Origin: Paracidovorax wautersii
Lineage (GTDB): Bacteria > Pseudomonadota > Gammaproteobacteria > Burkholderiales > Burkholderiaceae_C
Assembly: GCF_031453675.1 (NCBI RefSeq)
Contig: NZ_JAVIZX010000001.1
Coordinates: forward strand, 1,550,001-1,614,000
DNA: 64,000 bases
Reading direction: 5' to 3'
The position numbers and the translations under genes are program-made. Below, one piece after another: positions 27,822 through 35,800 of this stretch; position 1 is the first letter of the stretch; each line of letters begins with the position of its first letter. Below the pieces are notes generated by a model. That model was not told the origin of the DNA. It saw only the letters and a list, made by a program, of their open reading frames with translations, and did no database searches.

Positions 27822-28008
27822 GGCCAGGCTCGGCGAAGAAGCGGCGCTCGTGGTGTTCTCCCTGCTTGCCGGTGTTGAAGCTGGCCACGGGGCGGTGGTA
27901 GCCCATCACGCGGGTCCAGACCTCGCAGGGCTGGCGCTCGTCGTCGGTCAGTTGCACGTCGGAGGCCGCGGCGAGGGCGCCTTGTTCGGCAACGGAATAC
28001 TGGCTCAT
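27796..28008 (-). CDS. Separately encoded glycyl-radical domain of class III ribonucleotide reductase
   Basis: Polypeptide of 70 residues. CEVWTRVMGYHRPVASFN at 28-45 matches the C-terminal glycyl-radical region of NrdD enzymes, where RVxGY carries the radical glycine; here that is Gly36. The neighbouring 672-residue NrdD ends at its zinc-binding cysteines without this motif, so the two polypeptides together make one complete enzyme. An AAAGGA ribosome site 6 nt before the ATG shows it is translated independently. A tail ERRFFAEPGRACPASHC adds two more cysteines. The function follows from the motif and the operon position between nrdD and nrdG. Confidence 0.82.
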   Translation of the reverse strand: MSQYSVAEQGALAAASDVQLTDDERQPCEVWTRVMGYHRPVASFNTGKQGEHHERRFFAEPGRACPASHC

Positions 28009-28043
28009 GGAAGGTCCTTTCGGTGGTGGAGAAAATGCTTCGG

Positions 28044-28098
28044 TATTGATAGCTAGATGCGCTTGTCCATCAAGCGCTTGAGGCCGATTTGGCTTGAA
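28044..28098 (+). repeat. AT-rich intergenic repeat, family 1, copy 4
   Basis: TATTGATAGC, then GCGCTTgtccatcAAGCGC hairpin, then GAGGCCGATTTGGCTTGAA. It fills most of the 94-bp gap between the nrdD stop and the small glycyl-radical gene, inside the operon, so its hairpin should be transcribed. Confidence 0.88.
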
Positions 28099-28102
28099 AT
28101 CC

Positions 28103-30121
28103 TCAGGCCGCCAGGCGTTGGCGCTTGGCCTGCAGGCGTTCTTCGTCGCAGGTGGGGCAGAACGGGTGTTCGCCCGCCAGGTAGCCGTGCGTGGGGCAGA
28201 TCGAGAACGTGGGCGTCACCGTGATGTAGGGCAGGCGGAAGTTCGTCAGCGCGCGCTTGACCAGCTGGCCGCAGGCCTCGCCGCTGGAGATGCGTTCACC
28301 CATGTACAGGTGCAGCACCGTGCCGCCGGTGTACTTGGACTGGAGTTGCTCCTGGCGCGTGAGTGCCTCGAACGGGTCGCTGGTGTAGCCCACGGGCAGC
28401 TGCGACGAGTTGGTGTAGTACGGCTGCTCGGCCGTGCCGGCCTGCAGGATGGCGGGCCAGCGCTTCTTGTCTTCCTTGGCGAAGCGGTAGGTCGTGCCCT
28501 CGGCGGGCGTGGCCTCCAGGTTGTACAAGTGGCCGGTTGCTTCCTGGAAGTCCGTCATCCGCACGCGCACATGGTCCAGCAGCCGCACCGCGAAGGCGTG
28601 GCCCCACTCGCTGGTGATGTCATGCGCGTCGTGCGTGAAGTTGCGCACCATCTCGTTGATGCCGTTCACGCCCAGCGTGCTGAAGTGGTTGCGCAGCGTG
28701 CCCAGGTAGCGCTTGGTGTAGGGGAACAGGCCCTGGTCCATCAGGCGCTGGATCAGCTTGCGCTTGGTCTCCAGGCTCTGCTTGCCCAGCTCCATCAGCC
28801 GGTCCAGCGCATCGAACAGGCCGGCTTCATCGCCCGCATGCAGATGGCCCAGGCGCGCGCAGTTGATGGTGACCACGCCCAGGCTGCCCGTCTGCTCGGC
28901 GCTGCCGAACAGGCCGTTGCCGCGCTTGAGCAGCTCGCGCAGATCCAGCTGCAGCCGGCAGCACATCGAGCGCACCATGTTCGGCTCCAGCTCCGAATTG
29001 ATGAAGTTCTGGAAGTAGGGCAGGCCATACTTGGCCGTCATGTCGAACAGCAGGCGCGCGTTCTCGCTCTCCCACGGGAAGTCCTTCGTGATGTTGTATG
29101 TGGGGATGGGGAAGGTGAACACGCGGCCCTTGGCGTCGCCCGTGGTCATCACGTCGATGTAGGCGCGGTTGATGAGGTCCATCTCGGCCTGCAGGTCGCC
29201 GTAGGCAAAGGGCATCTCCTGGCCGGCGATCATGGGCACCTGCTCGCGCAGGTCCTCGGGGCAGGTCCAGTCGAACGTGAGGTTGGTGAACGGCGTCTGC
29301 GTGCCCCAGCGCGAGGGCACGTTCAGGTTGTAGACCAGCTCCTGGATGCACTGGCGCACGGCGGCGTAGTCCATGGCATCCACGCGCACGAAGGGCGCCA
29401 TGTAGGTGTCGAACGAAGAGAACGCCTGCGCGCCGGCCCACTCGTTCTGCAGCGTGCCCAGGAAGTTCACGATCTGCCCCACGGCCGAAGACATGTGCTT
29501 GGCAGGGCCCGCCTCCACCTTGCCGGGCACGCCGTTCAGGCCCTCGTGCAGCAGCGTGCGCAGCGACCAGCCGGCGCAGTAGCCGCTGAGCATGTCGAGG
29601 TCGTGGATGTGGATGTCGCCATTGCGGTGCGCCTCGCCGATCTCGGGCGTGTAGACGTGCGACAGCCAGTAGTTGGCCGTGACCTTGCCCGCCACGTTCA
29701 GGATCAGCCCGCCCAGCGAATAGCCCTGGTTGGCGTTGGCGTTCACGCGCCAGTCGGCCCGCGTGAGGTATTCGTTGATGGAGCTTTCCACATTCACCAG
29801 CGTCTGCCGGTCCGCGCGCAGCGTGGCGTGGCGCTCGCGGTAGGCGATGTAGGCGCGGGCCGTGGCCAGGTGGTTGGCGGCGATCAGCGTCTGCTCCACC
29901 ACATCCTGGATCTGCTCGATGGTGGGGGCCTCGCCATGGAAACGGTGGATCAGCACCTTGGTGGCCTGCGCGGTCAGCAGCTGCGCCTCGTCGCCGTCGA
30001 ACTCACCCGTCGCCGCGCCTGCGCGCTGCAGCGCGGAGCGGATCTTGCCGGCATCGAAAGCGGCGTGTTGGCCGCTGCGCTTGATGACGTCGCGGGGCAG
30101 GGAGACGAGGCTGGATGGCAT
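28103..30121 (-). CDS. nrdD: Anaerobic ribonucleoside-triphosphate reductase, catalytic polypeptide
   Basis: Class III ribonucleotide reductase of 672 residues that makes dNTPs without oxygen. An N-terminal ATP-cone (KRSGQHAAFDAGKIRSALQR, then LTAQATKVLIHRF) is followed by the ten-stranded catalytic barrel, with YCAGWSLRTLLHEGLNG, GGTVLHLYMGE and LTNFRLPYITVTPTFSICP. The C-terminus ends with a zinc site (Cys642, Cys655, Cys658: CPTHGY, CPTCDE) and stops 14 residues later. The glycyl-radical RVxGY motif, normally after this zinc site, is on the next small gene. Tandem NrdR boxes lie 31-78 bp upstream of the ATG. Confidence 0.95.
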   Translation of the reverse strand: MPSSLVSLPRDVIKRSGQHAAFDAGKIRSALQRAGAATGEFDGDEAQLLTAQATKVLIHRFHGEAPTIEQIQDVVEQTLIAANHLATARAYIAYRERHATLRADRQTLVNVESSINEYLTRADWRVNANANQGYSLGGLILNVAGKVTANYWLSHVYTPEIGEAHRNGDIHIHDLDMLSGYCAGWSLRTLLHEGLNGVPGKVEAGPAKHMSSAVGQIVNFLGTLQNEWAGAQAFSSFDTYMAPFVRVDAMDYAAVRQCIQELVYNLNVPSRWGTQTPFTNLTFDWTCPEDLREQVPMIAGQEMPFAYGDLQAEMDLINRAYIDVMTTGDAKGRVFTFPIPTYNITKDFPWESENARLLFDMTAKYGLPYFQNFINSELEPNMVRSMCCRLQLDLRELLKRGNGLFGSAEQTGSLGVVTINCARLGHLHAGDEAGLFDALDRLMELGKQSLETKRKLIQRLMDQGLFPYTKRYLGTLRNHFSTLGVNGINEMVRNFTHDAHDITSEWGHAFAVRLLDHVRVRMTDFQEATGHLYNLEATPAEGTTYRFAKEDKKRWPAILQAGTAEQPYYTNSSQLPVGYTSDPFEALTRQEQLQSKYTGGTVLHLYMGERISSGEACGQLVKRALTNFRLPYITVTPTFSICPTHGYLAGEHPFCPTCDEERLQAKRQRLAA

Positions 30122-30151
30122 GCAGGAACACTCCGGTCGGATGGCTTGAAA

Positions 30152-30167
30152 ACACTACCTATGGTGT
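30152..30167. promoter_or_regulatory. NrdR box 1 upstream of nrdD
   Basis: ACACTACCTATGGTGT agrees with the NrdR consensus ACACTATATATAGTGT at 13 of 16 positions. Together with box 2, whose centre is 32 bp away, it forms the paired arrangement seen at ribonucleotide reductase promoters. Confidence 0.78.
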
Positions 30168-30183
30168 GCACCATACCTGCCGG

Positions 30184-30199
30184 ACGCTATAGGTAGTTT
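30184..30199. promoter_or_regulatory. NrdR box 2 upstream of nrdD
   Basis: ACGCTATAGGTAGTTT agrees with the NrdR consensus at 12 of 16 positions. The 32-bp centre-to-centre distance to box 1 equals three helical turns. A weak FNR-like half site (TTGAT at 30198-30202, then CGCAA at 30207-30211) overlaps its end. Confidence 0.72.
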
Positions 30200-30265
30200 G
30201 ATGAAGCGCAAGGGCGGAGACCGCGATGCACCCGCACCCTGCGCCCCTTGGTTCCCCGCGATTCA

Positions 30266-30294
30266 TTGACATACGAGATGTATGTGAATAGCAT
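30266..30294 (+). promoter_or_regulatory. TetR gene promoter with embedded palindromic operator
   Basis: A perfect -35 TTGACA (30266-30271), 17-bp spacer and -10-like TAGCAT (30289-30294). Within the spacer ACATACGAGATGTATGT forms an inverted repeat (ACATAC/GTATGT, 30269-30286), typical of TetR-family autoregulation. The predicted start point lies only a few bases before ATG 30305. Confidence 0.65.
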
Positions 30295-30304
30295 GCGCCC
30301 CACA

Positions 30305-30928
30305 ATGACCCAGGCCCCAGCCCCCCCGCCCAAACGCCAGCGCCGCAGCCGCGCGGCCATGATCGAGTCCACCCGCGCACTGCTTGTCGCCACGGCGCGG
30401 CGTGCGTTCGCGGCGCAAGGCTATGCCCAGACCTCGATGGATGACCTCACCCGCGAGGCCGGGCTGACCCGCGGCGCGCTGTACCACCACTTCGGCGGGA
30501 AGCCCGGGCTGCTCGCCGCCGTCATCGGACAGATCGAGGCCGAGGTGGGCGCGCGGCTGGACGCCGTCTCCCGGGCGGCGCCCACGCCGTGGGAGGGCTT
30601 CTGCGGGCGCTGCCGCACCTACCTCGAACTGGCCCTGGAGCCGGAGATCCGCCGCGTGATCCTGCAGGACGCCCGCGCCGTCTTCGGGGACGTGCCCCAG
30701 CCGGCGCAATCGGTGGGCATCGCCGCGCTGGAGGCGGCCCTGCAGCAGCTGATCGCCGAAGGCTCCGTGGCGCCGCTGCATGCCGGCGCCATGGCGCGCA
30801 TGTTGTACGGCGTGGTCACCGAGGCGTCGTTCTGGATCGCCGAGTCCGATGGTGATCCCGAGTCGCGGCTGGCCGATGCCCTGCAAGGCCTGGGGCGGCT
30901 GCTCGATGGTTTGCGGCCACGGGCCTGA
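30305..30928 (+). CDS. TetR-family transcriptional regulator
   Basis: Repressor of 207 residues. The N-terminal helix-turn-helix is TSMDDLTREAGLTRGALYHHFGGK at about 44-67 (split motif: TSMDDLTREAGL, TRGALYHHFGG). The ligand-binding C-terminal domain is not recognisable further. ATG 30305 (MTQAPAP) was chosen because the predicted promoter and operator occupy the DNA before it; in-frame codons at 30278 and 30293 would lie upstream of the predicted transcription start. A cytochrome b561 gene follows 56 bp downstream and may be co-transcribed and controlled. Confidence 0.88.
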   Translation: MTQAPAPPPKRQRRSRAAMIESTRALLVATARRAFAAQGYAQTSMDDLTREAGLTRGALYHHFGGKPGLLAAVIGQIEAEVGARLDAVSRAAPTPWEGFCGRCRTYLELALEPEIRRVILQDARAVFGDVPQPAQSVGIAALEAALQQLIAEGSVAPLHAGAMARMLYGVVTEASFWIAESDGDPESRLADALQGLGRLLDGLRPRA

Positions 30929-30984
30929 CCGCTCGCCTCCCCATTGCCCCGTTTTTGTCGTTTTCGCCTCTAGGAGTCCGGCCC

Positions 30985-31566
30985 ATGCGATGGACCAACA
31001 CCGCCACCCGCTACGGCGCCCTTGCCCAGTTTTTCCACTGGACGAGCGCCGCCGCCTTCATCGGCGCGTATGCCATCGTGTACTACGTCATCTGGTTCAT
31101 GGACGACATGTCCGATGAGGCCCTGCCCGTGCTCAACATCCACTGGGCGCTGGGCCTGTTGGTCGGTGCGCTGGTGCTGCCGCGGCTGTGGTGCCGGTGG
31201 CTGGACGTCCCGCCGCAAGACCCGCCCGGGTCGGCCCTGGAGCACGCGCTGGCGCACACGGCGCACTGGGCGCTCTACGGCTTGCTCGTGGTGATGCCGC
31301 TCACGGGCTACCTCGGCACCGGCGCGCCGACGGACTTCGGGCTGTTCACCGTCACAGGCTTCAACGAGACGGCCCTCTTCGGCTGGATCGGCCGCACCGG
31401 GTCCGTGGGCTGGGAGGCGTTCGAGGCACCCATCGATGCCGTCCACCACTTCCTCGGCAAGTATGTCGCCTGGGTCGTCGTGGCCCTTCACGTGGCGGCA
31501 GCGCTGACGCACCACTGGGTGCGGCGTGACGATGTGCTGCTGCGCATGCTGCCGGGCCGGCGCTGA
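30985..31566 (+). CDS. Cytochrome b561-type membrane cytochrome
   Basis: Di-haem inner-membrane protein of 193 residues with four transmembrane helices. Haem-ligand histidine candidates are in FFHWTSAAA near the N-terminus, NIHWALGLLVG, and HHFLGKYVAWVVVALHVAAALTHH in the last helices. Family members pass electrons from quinol, for example to or from superoxide or periplasmic acceptors. A TAGGAG ribosome site lies 8 nt before ATG 30985. It follows the TetR gene and faces the hemerythrin gene tail to tail. Confidence 0.88.
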   Translation: MRWTNTATRYGALAQFFHWTSAAAFIGAYAIVYYVIWFMDDMSDEALPVLNIHWALGLLVGALVLPRLWCRWLDVPPQDPPGSALEHALAHTAHWALYGLLVVMPLTGYLGTGAPTDFGLFTVTGFNETALFGWIGRTGSVGWEAFEAPIDAVHHFLGKYVAWVVVALHVAAALTHHWVRRDDVLLRMLPGRR

Positions 31567-31575
31567 GCGAGGGCC

Positions 31576-31600
31576 AAAAAAAACCGGCCCAGCGGGCCGG
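31576..31600 (-). terminator. Rho-independent terminator of the hemerythrin gene
   Basis: On the minus strand the hairpin CCGGCCC-GCT-GGGCCGG is followed by eight Ts. It lies between the convergent cytochrome b561 and hemerythrin genes and fits the latter's orientation. Confidence 0.85.
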
Positions 31601-31681
31601 TGAAAGGCAGAGGCCGGAGCCCGCCGATGGATGACTGATAGAAGGGAATACGAAAGAAGATGCGGCGCCAGGGCCCGGCCA

Positions 31682-32107
31682 TCAGGCGGGAACGGCGTCC
31701 AACGCTTCGATGCGCGGATAGAAATCGCGGTTCTCGCGCTGCATGCGCTCGTGCACGCGGCGCAGCACGATGTTGGCGTCCCGGCGAAAGCCCGTGCCAT
31801 CGGCCCGCACGCTCGCGGGCGTGTTCCAGCGCCGCGCGAAGGCGTCGTAGTCCTGCGCGATCGAGGCCATCTCCTGCTGGTACTGCTGACCCATGCGGGC
31901 CAGTGCAGCATCGCCCTCGTGCTGCAGCGCGGGGTACAGCGCGCGGTCTTCGGCGGCGAGATGCAGCTTGATGGTGCTGCTCATGGCGACGATCTGGCGC
32001 GCGATCTCGGTGGCGTGGTCTTCCACGCCCGCATGGGACAGGTGGCGCAGCGTGGCGATGCTCTGCAGGATGTCCACGTGCTGGTGCTTGAAGCGGTCGA
32101 GGTTCAC
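31682..32107 (-). CDS. Hemerythrin HHE-domain protein, candidate NorR target
   Basis: Four-helix-bundle protein of 141 residues expected to bind a di-iron centre. Candidate ligands include His10 (KHQH), His49 and Glu53 (HLAAEDRALYP) and His119/Glu125 (VHERMQRENRDFYP). The start is GTG 32107 with AAAGGA 8 nt upstream; a longer reading frame upstream lacks family features. It is transcribed divergently from the norR-like gene, behind a sigma-54-like promoter, which points to a role in handling nitric oxide or repairing iron centres, similar in context to YtfE/DnrN but without their N-terminal domain. Confidence 0.82.
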   Translation of the reverse strand: MNLDRFKHQHVDILQSIATLRHLSHAGVEDHATEIARQIVAMSSTIKLHLAAEDRALYPALQHEGDAALARMGQQYQQEMASIAQDYDAFARRWNTPASVRADGTGFRRDANIVLRRVHERMQRENRDFYPRIEALDAVPA

Positions 32108-32159
32108 GGTGTGCGTCCTTTCGGGGGTGTCGGGCCTTTGGAGAGGCTGCTTGATGCAA

Positions 32160-32176
32160 CGCAAGCCGCAGGCCAA
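32160..32176 (-). promoter_or_regulatory. Sigma-54-like promoter for the hemerythrin gene
   Basis: The minus strand reads TTGGCCTGCGGCTTGCG: GG and GC are exactly 10 nt apart, -12 TTGC is perfect, and -24 TTGGC matches the first five bases. Predicted transcription start near 32150 leaves a leader of about 40 nt. The divergent gene encodes a sigma-54 activator. Confidence 0.62.
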
Positions 32177-32216
32177 CCCCGCGCCCTTACGAATCAAGCG
32201 CTTGCACGAGCTGATG

Positions 32217-32270
32217 GTGAAATCAACCGTTGTGAATGGGGTAATAATGACCTGAACGGGTTTAAAACAC
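32217..32270. promoter_or_regulatory. Three GT-N7-AC NorR-type enhancer sites
   Basis: GTGAAATCAAC (32217-32227), GTAATAATGAC (32241-32251) and GTTTAAAACAC (32260-32270) each fit the NorR half-site rule GT-N7-AC with an AT-rich centre. They lie about 40-110 bp upstream of the sigma-54-like promoter, and the third ends 2 bp before the norR start codon, allowing autoregulation. Confidence 0.55.
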
Positions 32271-32271
32271 C

Positions 32272-33822
32272 ATGCTGTCTGCCGCGCCCCTCCTCGCCGA
32301 TCTGAATGCCGATATGCCACTGCCTGAGCGCATGCAGCATCTGGTCGACCATTTGCGCCATCTCTTCGGCTGCGGGGCGGTGGCCCTGCTCAAGCTGGAG
32401 GAAGACCATCTGCGGCCGCTGGCCGTGACCGGGCTGGTCGGCGACGCGCTGGGCCGGCGCTTCGCCGTGGGCCAGCATCCCCGGCTCGCAGCCATCCTGG
32501 GGCGGCGCCAGGTAACCTCGTTCGAGCACGACAGCACGCTGCCCGACCCCTACGACGGACTGCTCGACACCCGCATCGGCGAGCCCTTGCCTGTGCACGA
32601 TTGCATGGGCGTGGGCCTGCAGGTCGACGGCGCCGTCTGGGGTGTGCTGACCCTCGACGCGCTGCAGACGGGCGCCTTCGATGCGGCCGCCCGCGAGCGC
32701 CTTGCCGAGTGCGCCCCGCTGGTGGAGGCGGCCATCCGCATGTCGCGGCTGGAACAGGAAGTGCGGGCGCTGCGTGCCGCGGCCGATGTCCCGGCGGGCC
32801 CGGGCGCAACGGATGCGCGGCCGCACGCTGCCGCCCCCCGCGAGGTCGAGATCGTCGGCCGCAGCGACGCCATCACCCGTCTGCTGCATGAATTGGGCGT
32901 GGTGGCCGCATCGGAGCTGCCGGTGCTCCTGCTGGGCGAGACGGGCGTGGGCAAGGAACTGTTCGCGCACCTGCTGCACCAGCGCTCCGGCCGGCGGGCG
33001 CGGCCGCTGGTGCATGTGAACTGCGCGGCGTTGCCGGAGTCCCTGGCCGAGAGCGAGCTGTTCGGCCACGTGCGAGGCGCCTTCTCCGGCGCCGTGGCGG
33101 ACCGCGCCGGCCGCGTCGAGGCCGCAGACGGTGGAACCCTGTTCCTGGACGAGGTGGGCGAGCTGCCGCTGCCGGTGCAGGCCAAGCTGCTGCGCACCTT
33201 GCAGAACGGCGAGATCCAGCGCCTGGGTGCGGACCGCCCGCGCCGCGTCGATGTGCGCGTGGTGGCCGCCACCAACCGCCAGCTGCGCGAACAGGTGGCC
33301 AGCGGTGCCTTCCGGGCCGACCTGTACCACCGCCTGTCGGTCTACCCGGTGCCCATCCCACCGCTGCGCGAACGCGGCGACGACGTGCTGCTGCTGGCAG
33401 GCCGGTTCCTGGAGCTCAACCGCGCCCGCCTGGGCCTGCGCAGCCTGCGCCTGGCGCCGGATGCCCAGGCCGCACTGCGGCGCTATGCGTGGCCCGGCAA
33501 TGTGCGCGAGCTGGAACACGTCATCAGCCGGGCCGCGCTCAAGCTGCTGGCGCGCGGGGTCGACCGCAACGCCATCGCCACCCTGGAGGCCGGCCTGCTG
33601 GACCTAGATGCGCTGGACACGCCAGCGTCCGCGGCCCTGCCCCGTGCGCCAGCGCCCGCTCCGGCGATGGCGCTGCGCGACGCGGTGGAGGCCTGCCAGC
33701 GCGAGGCGGTGGCGGCGGCCGTGGCGGAGCACCGCGGCAACTGGGCGCGTGCGGCGAAAGCGCTGGACATCGACGCCAGCAATTTGCACAAGCTGGCGCG
33801 GCGGCTCGGCCTCAAGCCCTAG
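32272..33822 (+). CDS. norR: NorR-type nitric-oxide-responsive sigma-54 activator
   Basis: Enhancer-binding protein of 516 residues. The N-terminal GAF domain keeps residues known to hold the NO-sensing non-haem iron in Escherichia coli NorR: HPR around residue 71, DPYD with Asp95, VHDC with His109 and Cys111, and LTLD with Asp129. The AAA+ domain has Walker A GETGVGKE and [18 protein letters not shown]. The sigma-54 contact loop reads GAFSGA (269-274), a Ser in place of the usual Thr. The C-terminal Fis-type HTH is [23 protein letters not shown]. No norVW genes follow; the divergent hemerythrin gene is the likely target. Confidence 0.9.
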   Translation: MLSAAPLLADLNADMPLPERMQHLVDHLRHLFGCGAVALLKLEEDHLRPLAVTGLVGDALGRRFAVGQHPRLAAILGRRQVTSFEHDSTLPDPYDGLLDTRIGEPLPVHDCMGVGLQVDGAVWGVLTLDALQTGAFDAAARERLAECAPLVEAAIRMSRLEQEVRALRAAADVPAGPGATDARPHAAAPREVEIVGRSDAITRLLHELGVVAASELPVLLLGETGVGKELFAHLLHQRSGRRARPLVHVNCAALPESLAESELFGHVRGAFSGAVADRAGRVEAADGGTLFLDEVGELPLPVQAKLLRTLQNGEIQRLGADRPRRVDVRVVAATNRQLREQVASGAFRADLYHRLSVYPVPIPPLRERGDDVLLLAGRFLELNRARLGLRSLRLAPDAQAALRRYAWPGNVRELEHVISRAALKLLARGVDRNAIATLEAGLLDLDALDTPASAALPRAPAPAPAMALRDAVEACQREAVAAAVAEHRGNWARAAKALDIDASNLHKLARRLGLKP

Positions 33823-34022
33823 GGCGTCTGCGCCCATCACCGCACCTTCTGCCTCTGCATCTGCCTTTGCCTCTGCGGACGCGCCGCTTGCACGTTGCCC
33901 GGCGACGACGTCCGCAGCGGGGGAGACGATCGCTCCTCTGACGACGAGGGCCGGCGCCTGCCTACGCTGGCGTCGCGCGGCCTCGGCGACAGTGCGCTCT
34001 CTTTCCTACCGTGGAGGTTTCT

Positions 34023-34424
34023 ATGAAGAACAAAGTTGTCACCGCGCTGGTCGCATCCGGTTTCCTGCTCTGCGCGGGTGCCCAGGCCATGACCTCGGAC
34101 CAGTACAAGGCGGCCAAGGCCAAGGTCGAAGCCGACTACAAGTCGCAGAAAGTCCAATGCGATGCACTGAAGGGCAACGCCAAGGATGTGTGCGAAGAAG
34201 AGGCCGAAGCGAAGGAAAAGCTGGCGAAGGCGGAACTGGACCAGCAGTACGAACCCAGCGCCTCCCATGCACGGAAGGTGGACGAGGTGCGCGCGGAAGG
34301 TATCTACGACGTGGCCAAGGAAAAGTGCGAATCCCTGTCGGGCGATGCCAAGAGCGCGTGCAACAAGCAGGCCGAAGCCGATCACGACATCGCCAAGGCC
34401 GACATCAAGGCCAAGAAGTACTGA
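34023..34424 (+). CDS. Exported hypothetical protein with an internal duplication
   Basis: Secreted protein of 133 residues. The signal peptide is MKNKVVTALVASGFLLCAGAQA. The mature part is highly charged and helical, with two similar units: QCDALKGNAKDVCEEEAEAK (about 42-61) and KCESLSGDAKSACNKQAEAD (about 101-120). Each contains a Cys pair spaced C-x10-12-C, which could form disulfides. GGAGG lies 6 nt before ATG 34023. It is free-standing behind norR, with a pyrimidine-rich CTCTGC-repeat leader. No function is known; the composition suggests an alpha-helical periplasmic protein. Confidence 0.75.
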   Translation: MKNKVVTALVASGFLLCAGAQAMTSDQYKAAKAKVEADYKSQKVQCDALKGNAKDVCEEEAEAKEKLAKAELDQQYEPSASHARKVDEVRAEGIYDVAKEKCESLSGDAKSACNKQAEADHDIAKADIKAKKY

Positions 34425-34732
34425 TCCGGTGGCAGCTCCCCGCGCCTGCCGCGGCGAGGGGGCTGCGCATCCTGCGCCGGTTCGCCACCGGCTGCCGGCG
34501 CAGACATTCATCGCGGCTGCCGCGGCGTCACGTCGGCCGCCCGCCGGGTAAAGCGGGTGATGGCGTCCGATCGGGATAACGGCAGACTCCGTAGTTCTGG
34601 TACTGCATTCCTGCTGCCCTGATCCGGCCATTGCTGGCCCGCAAAACCCGGCAGTGGCGGGCATGGTCGCCGCCGCGCGCACCCCGCCCGGCGCTTGACG
34701 CCCGGGCGCTCCGGGCTCCAAGATCGTCCTCC
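34425..34732. other. Gene-free stretch of about 308 bp
   Basis: No coding frame, known repeat or intrinsic terminator with a T-run was found. Several GC-rich inverted segments (for example CCGGTTCGCCACCGG) could fold. It separates the exported hypothetical protein from the next gene and probably holds the promoter of the latter. Confidence 0.5.
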
Positions 34733-35800
34733 ATGGCCGCCCCCATCGACCCACCCCGCACCCCGCTCCCACCGGTCGCCCGGATGCTGGCCGAGGCGGC
34801 ACTGCAGCGGCAGAACATGCTGCTGGGCACCGAGCGGGCCGGGGGCGCTTCGGCGGCCAGCGCGTTCCCCGAAGTGCCCCTGCCACCGGGCACGCCGCTT
34901 CCCCTCCCCGCGCCTGCGCTGCGCCCGCCGCTGCCTGTGCCGGCGGACCGCGTCAGCCTGTCCGAGCAGGGCCGCGCCGGCCTGGCGGGCGATGCGGCCG
35001 GCGGGGGCGGTGGCGGCGCACGCAGCGGTCCGCCGGTGCTGGCACGGTTGCCGGGAGGCGCTCCAGGCCCCGGCGCTGCGGGTCAGGTGGCCGGCACCAC
35101 GGCAGCGCTCTGGCCTGCGTCGGGCGTGCCGGCACCCCTGCGGCAGCTGTTGGGCGCCCTGGTGCAGCAGCTCACCCAGGCGGGCTCTCCGCAGCGCGTC
35201 GTGGCCGCACAACCGTGGCAGGCCGGCATGCAGGGGGTGATCGACGGGACCGACCCCGGCCAGACGCTGCCGGCGCTGCAGACCTGGCTGGTGGGCCACG
35301 GCGCGGTGCGCACGGCCGAAGGCGAGCGCGGCCTGTCGCTGGCACTGCTGGTGCCTGCGGCCTGGGCCAAGGCCCTGCCGCCCGACGGTGCCGCGCCCGG
35401 GGCGCAGGGGCCATCAGCTGCCGCGCCTTTGTCCGCACCGTTCGGGGGCCGGCCCCAGGCGCTGGCGTCGGGCCTGTTCGCGCTGGTGCTGCAGCCGCGG
35501 GACCCGGCGGGCGCCCGCACCAGCGCGTTGCTGGCGCTGGACATGGCGCCGTGGGTGGGCTCCGCTGCCGCGGCAGCCTACGGCCGCGATCTGGCGCAGC
35601 TGCGCAATGACCCCTGGCTGCACATGACCCTGCAGCAGGCCAGCGGCCAGTGGCGCGAGGACGAGGAAGCGGCCCTGCGGCGCGGCGGCTCCGAACCCTG
35701 CCATACCGTCGGCTGCCCCTACGCTGGCCGCGCGCCTTGCGAGCAGCCCTTCTGCATGGCCTTGCGCACCCAGCCCTCGCAGGGGGCATCGGCCTCTTGA
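34733..35800 (+). CDS. Hypothetical alanine/proline-rich protein with a C-terminal cysteine cluster
   Basis: Protein of 355 residues, not recognised. The first 110 residues are low-complexity A/P/G-rich. The middle has amphipathic segments [15 protein letters not shown] and [19 protein letters not shown] that loosely recall FliK-type C-terminal domains, but not strongly enough to call. The C-terminus has [19 protein letters not shown] (about 327-345), four Cys in a possible metal- or disulfide-binding arrangement. There is no obvious signal peptide. The start at ATG 34733 is uncertain. Confidence 0.55.
   Translation: MAAPIDPPRTPLPPVARMLAEAALQRQNMLLGTERAGGASAASAFPEVPLPPGTPLPLPAPALRPPLPVPADRVSLSEQGRAGLAGDAAGGGGGGARSGPPVLARLPGGAPGPGAAGQVAGTTAALWPASGVPAPLRQLLGALVQQLTQAGSPQRVVAAQPWQAGMQGVIDGTDPGQTLPALQTWLVGHGAVRTAEGERGLSLALLVPAAWAKALPPDGAAPGAQGPSAAAPLSAPFGGRPQALASGLFALVLQPRDPAGARTSALLALDMAPWVGSAAAAAYGRDLAQLRNDPWLHMTLQQASGQWREDEEAALRRGGSEPCHTVGCPYAGRAPCEQPFCMALRTQPSQGASAS

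Noticed and set aside
28009-28102. nrdD split caused by insertion of the family-1 repeat
   Set aside because: The small gene has its own ribosome site and N-terminal extension, and NrdD ends with its own tail after the zinc site, so a simple interruption of one frame does not explain the arrangement.
30198-30211. FNR site upstream of nrdD
   Set aside because: TTGAT-N4-CGCAA matches only three of five bases in the second half site; too weak to list separately.
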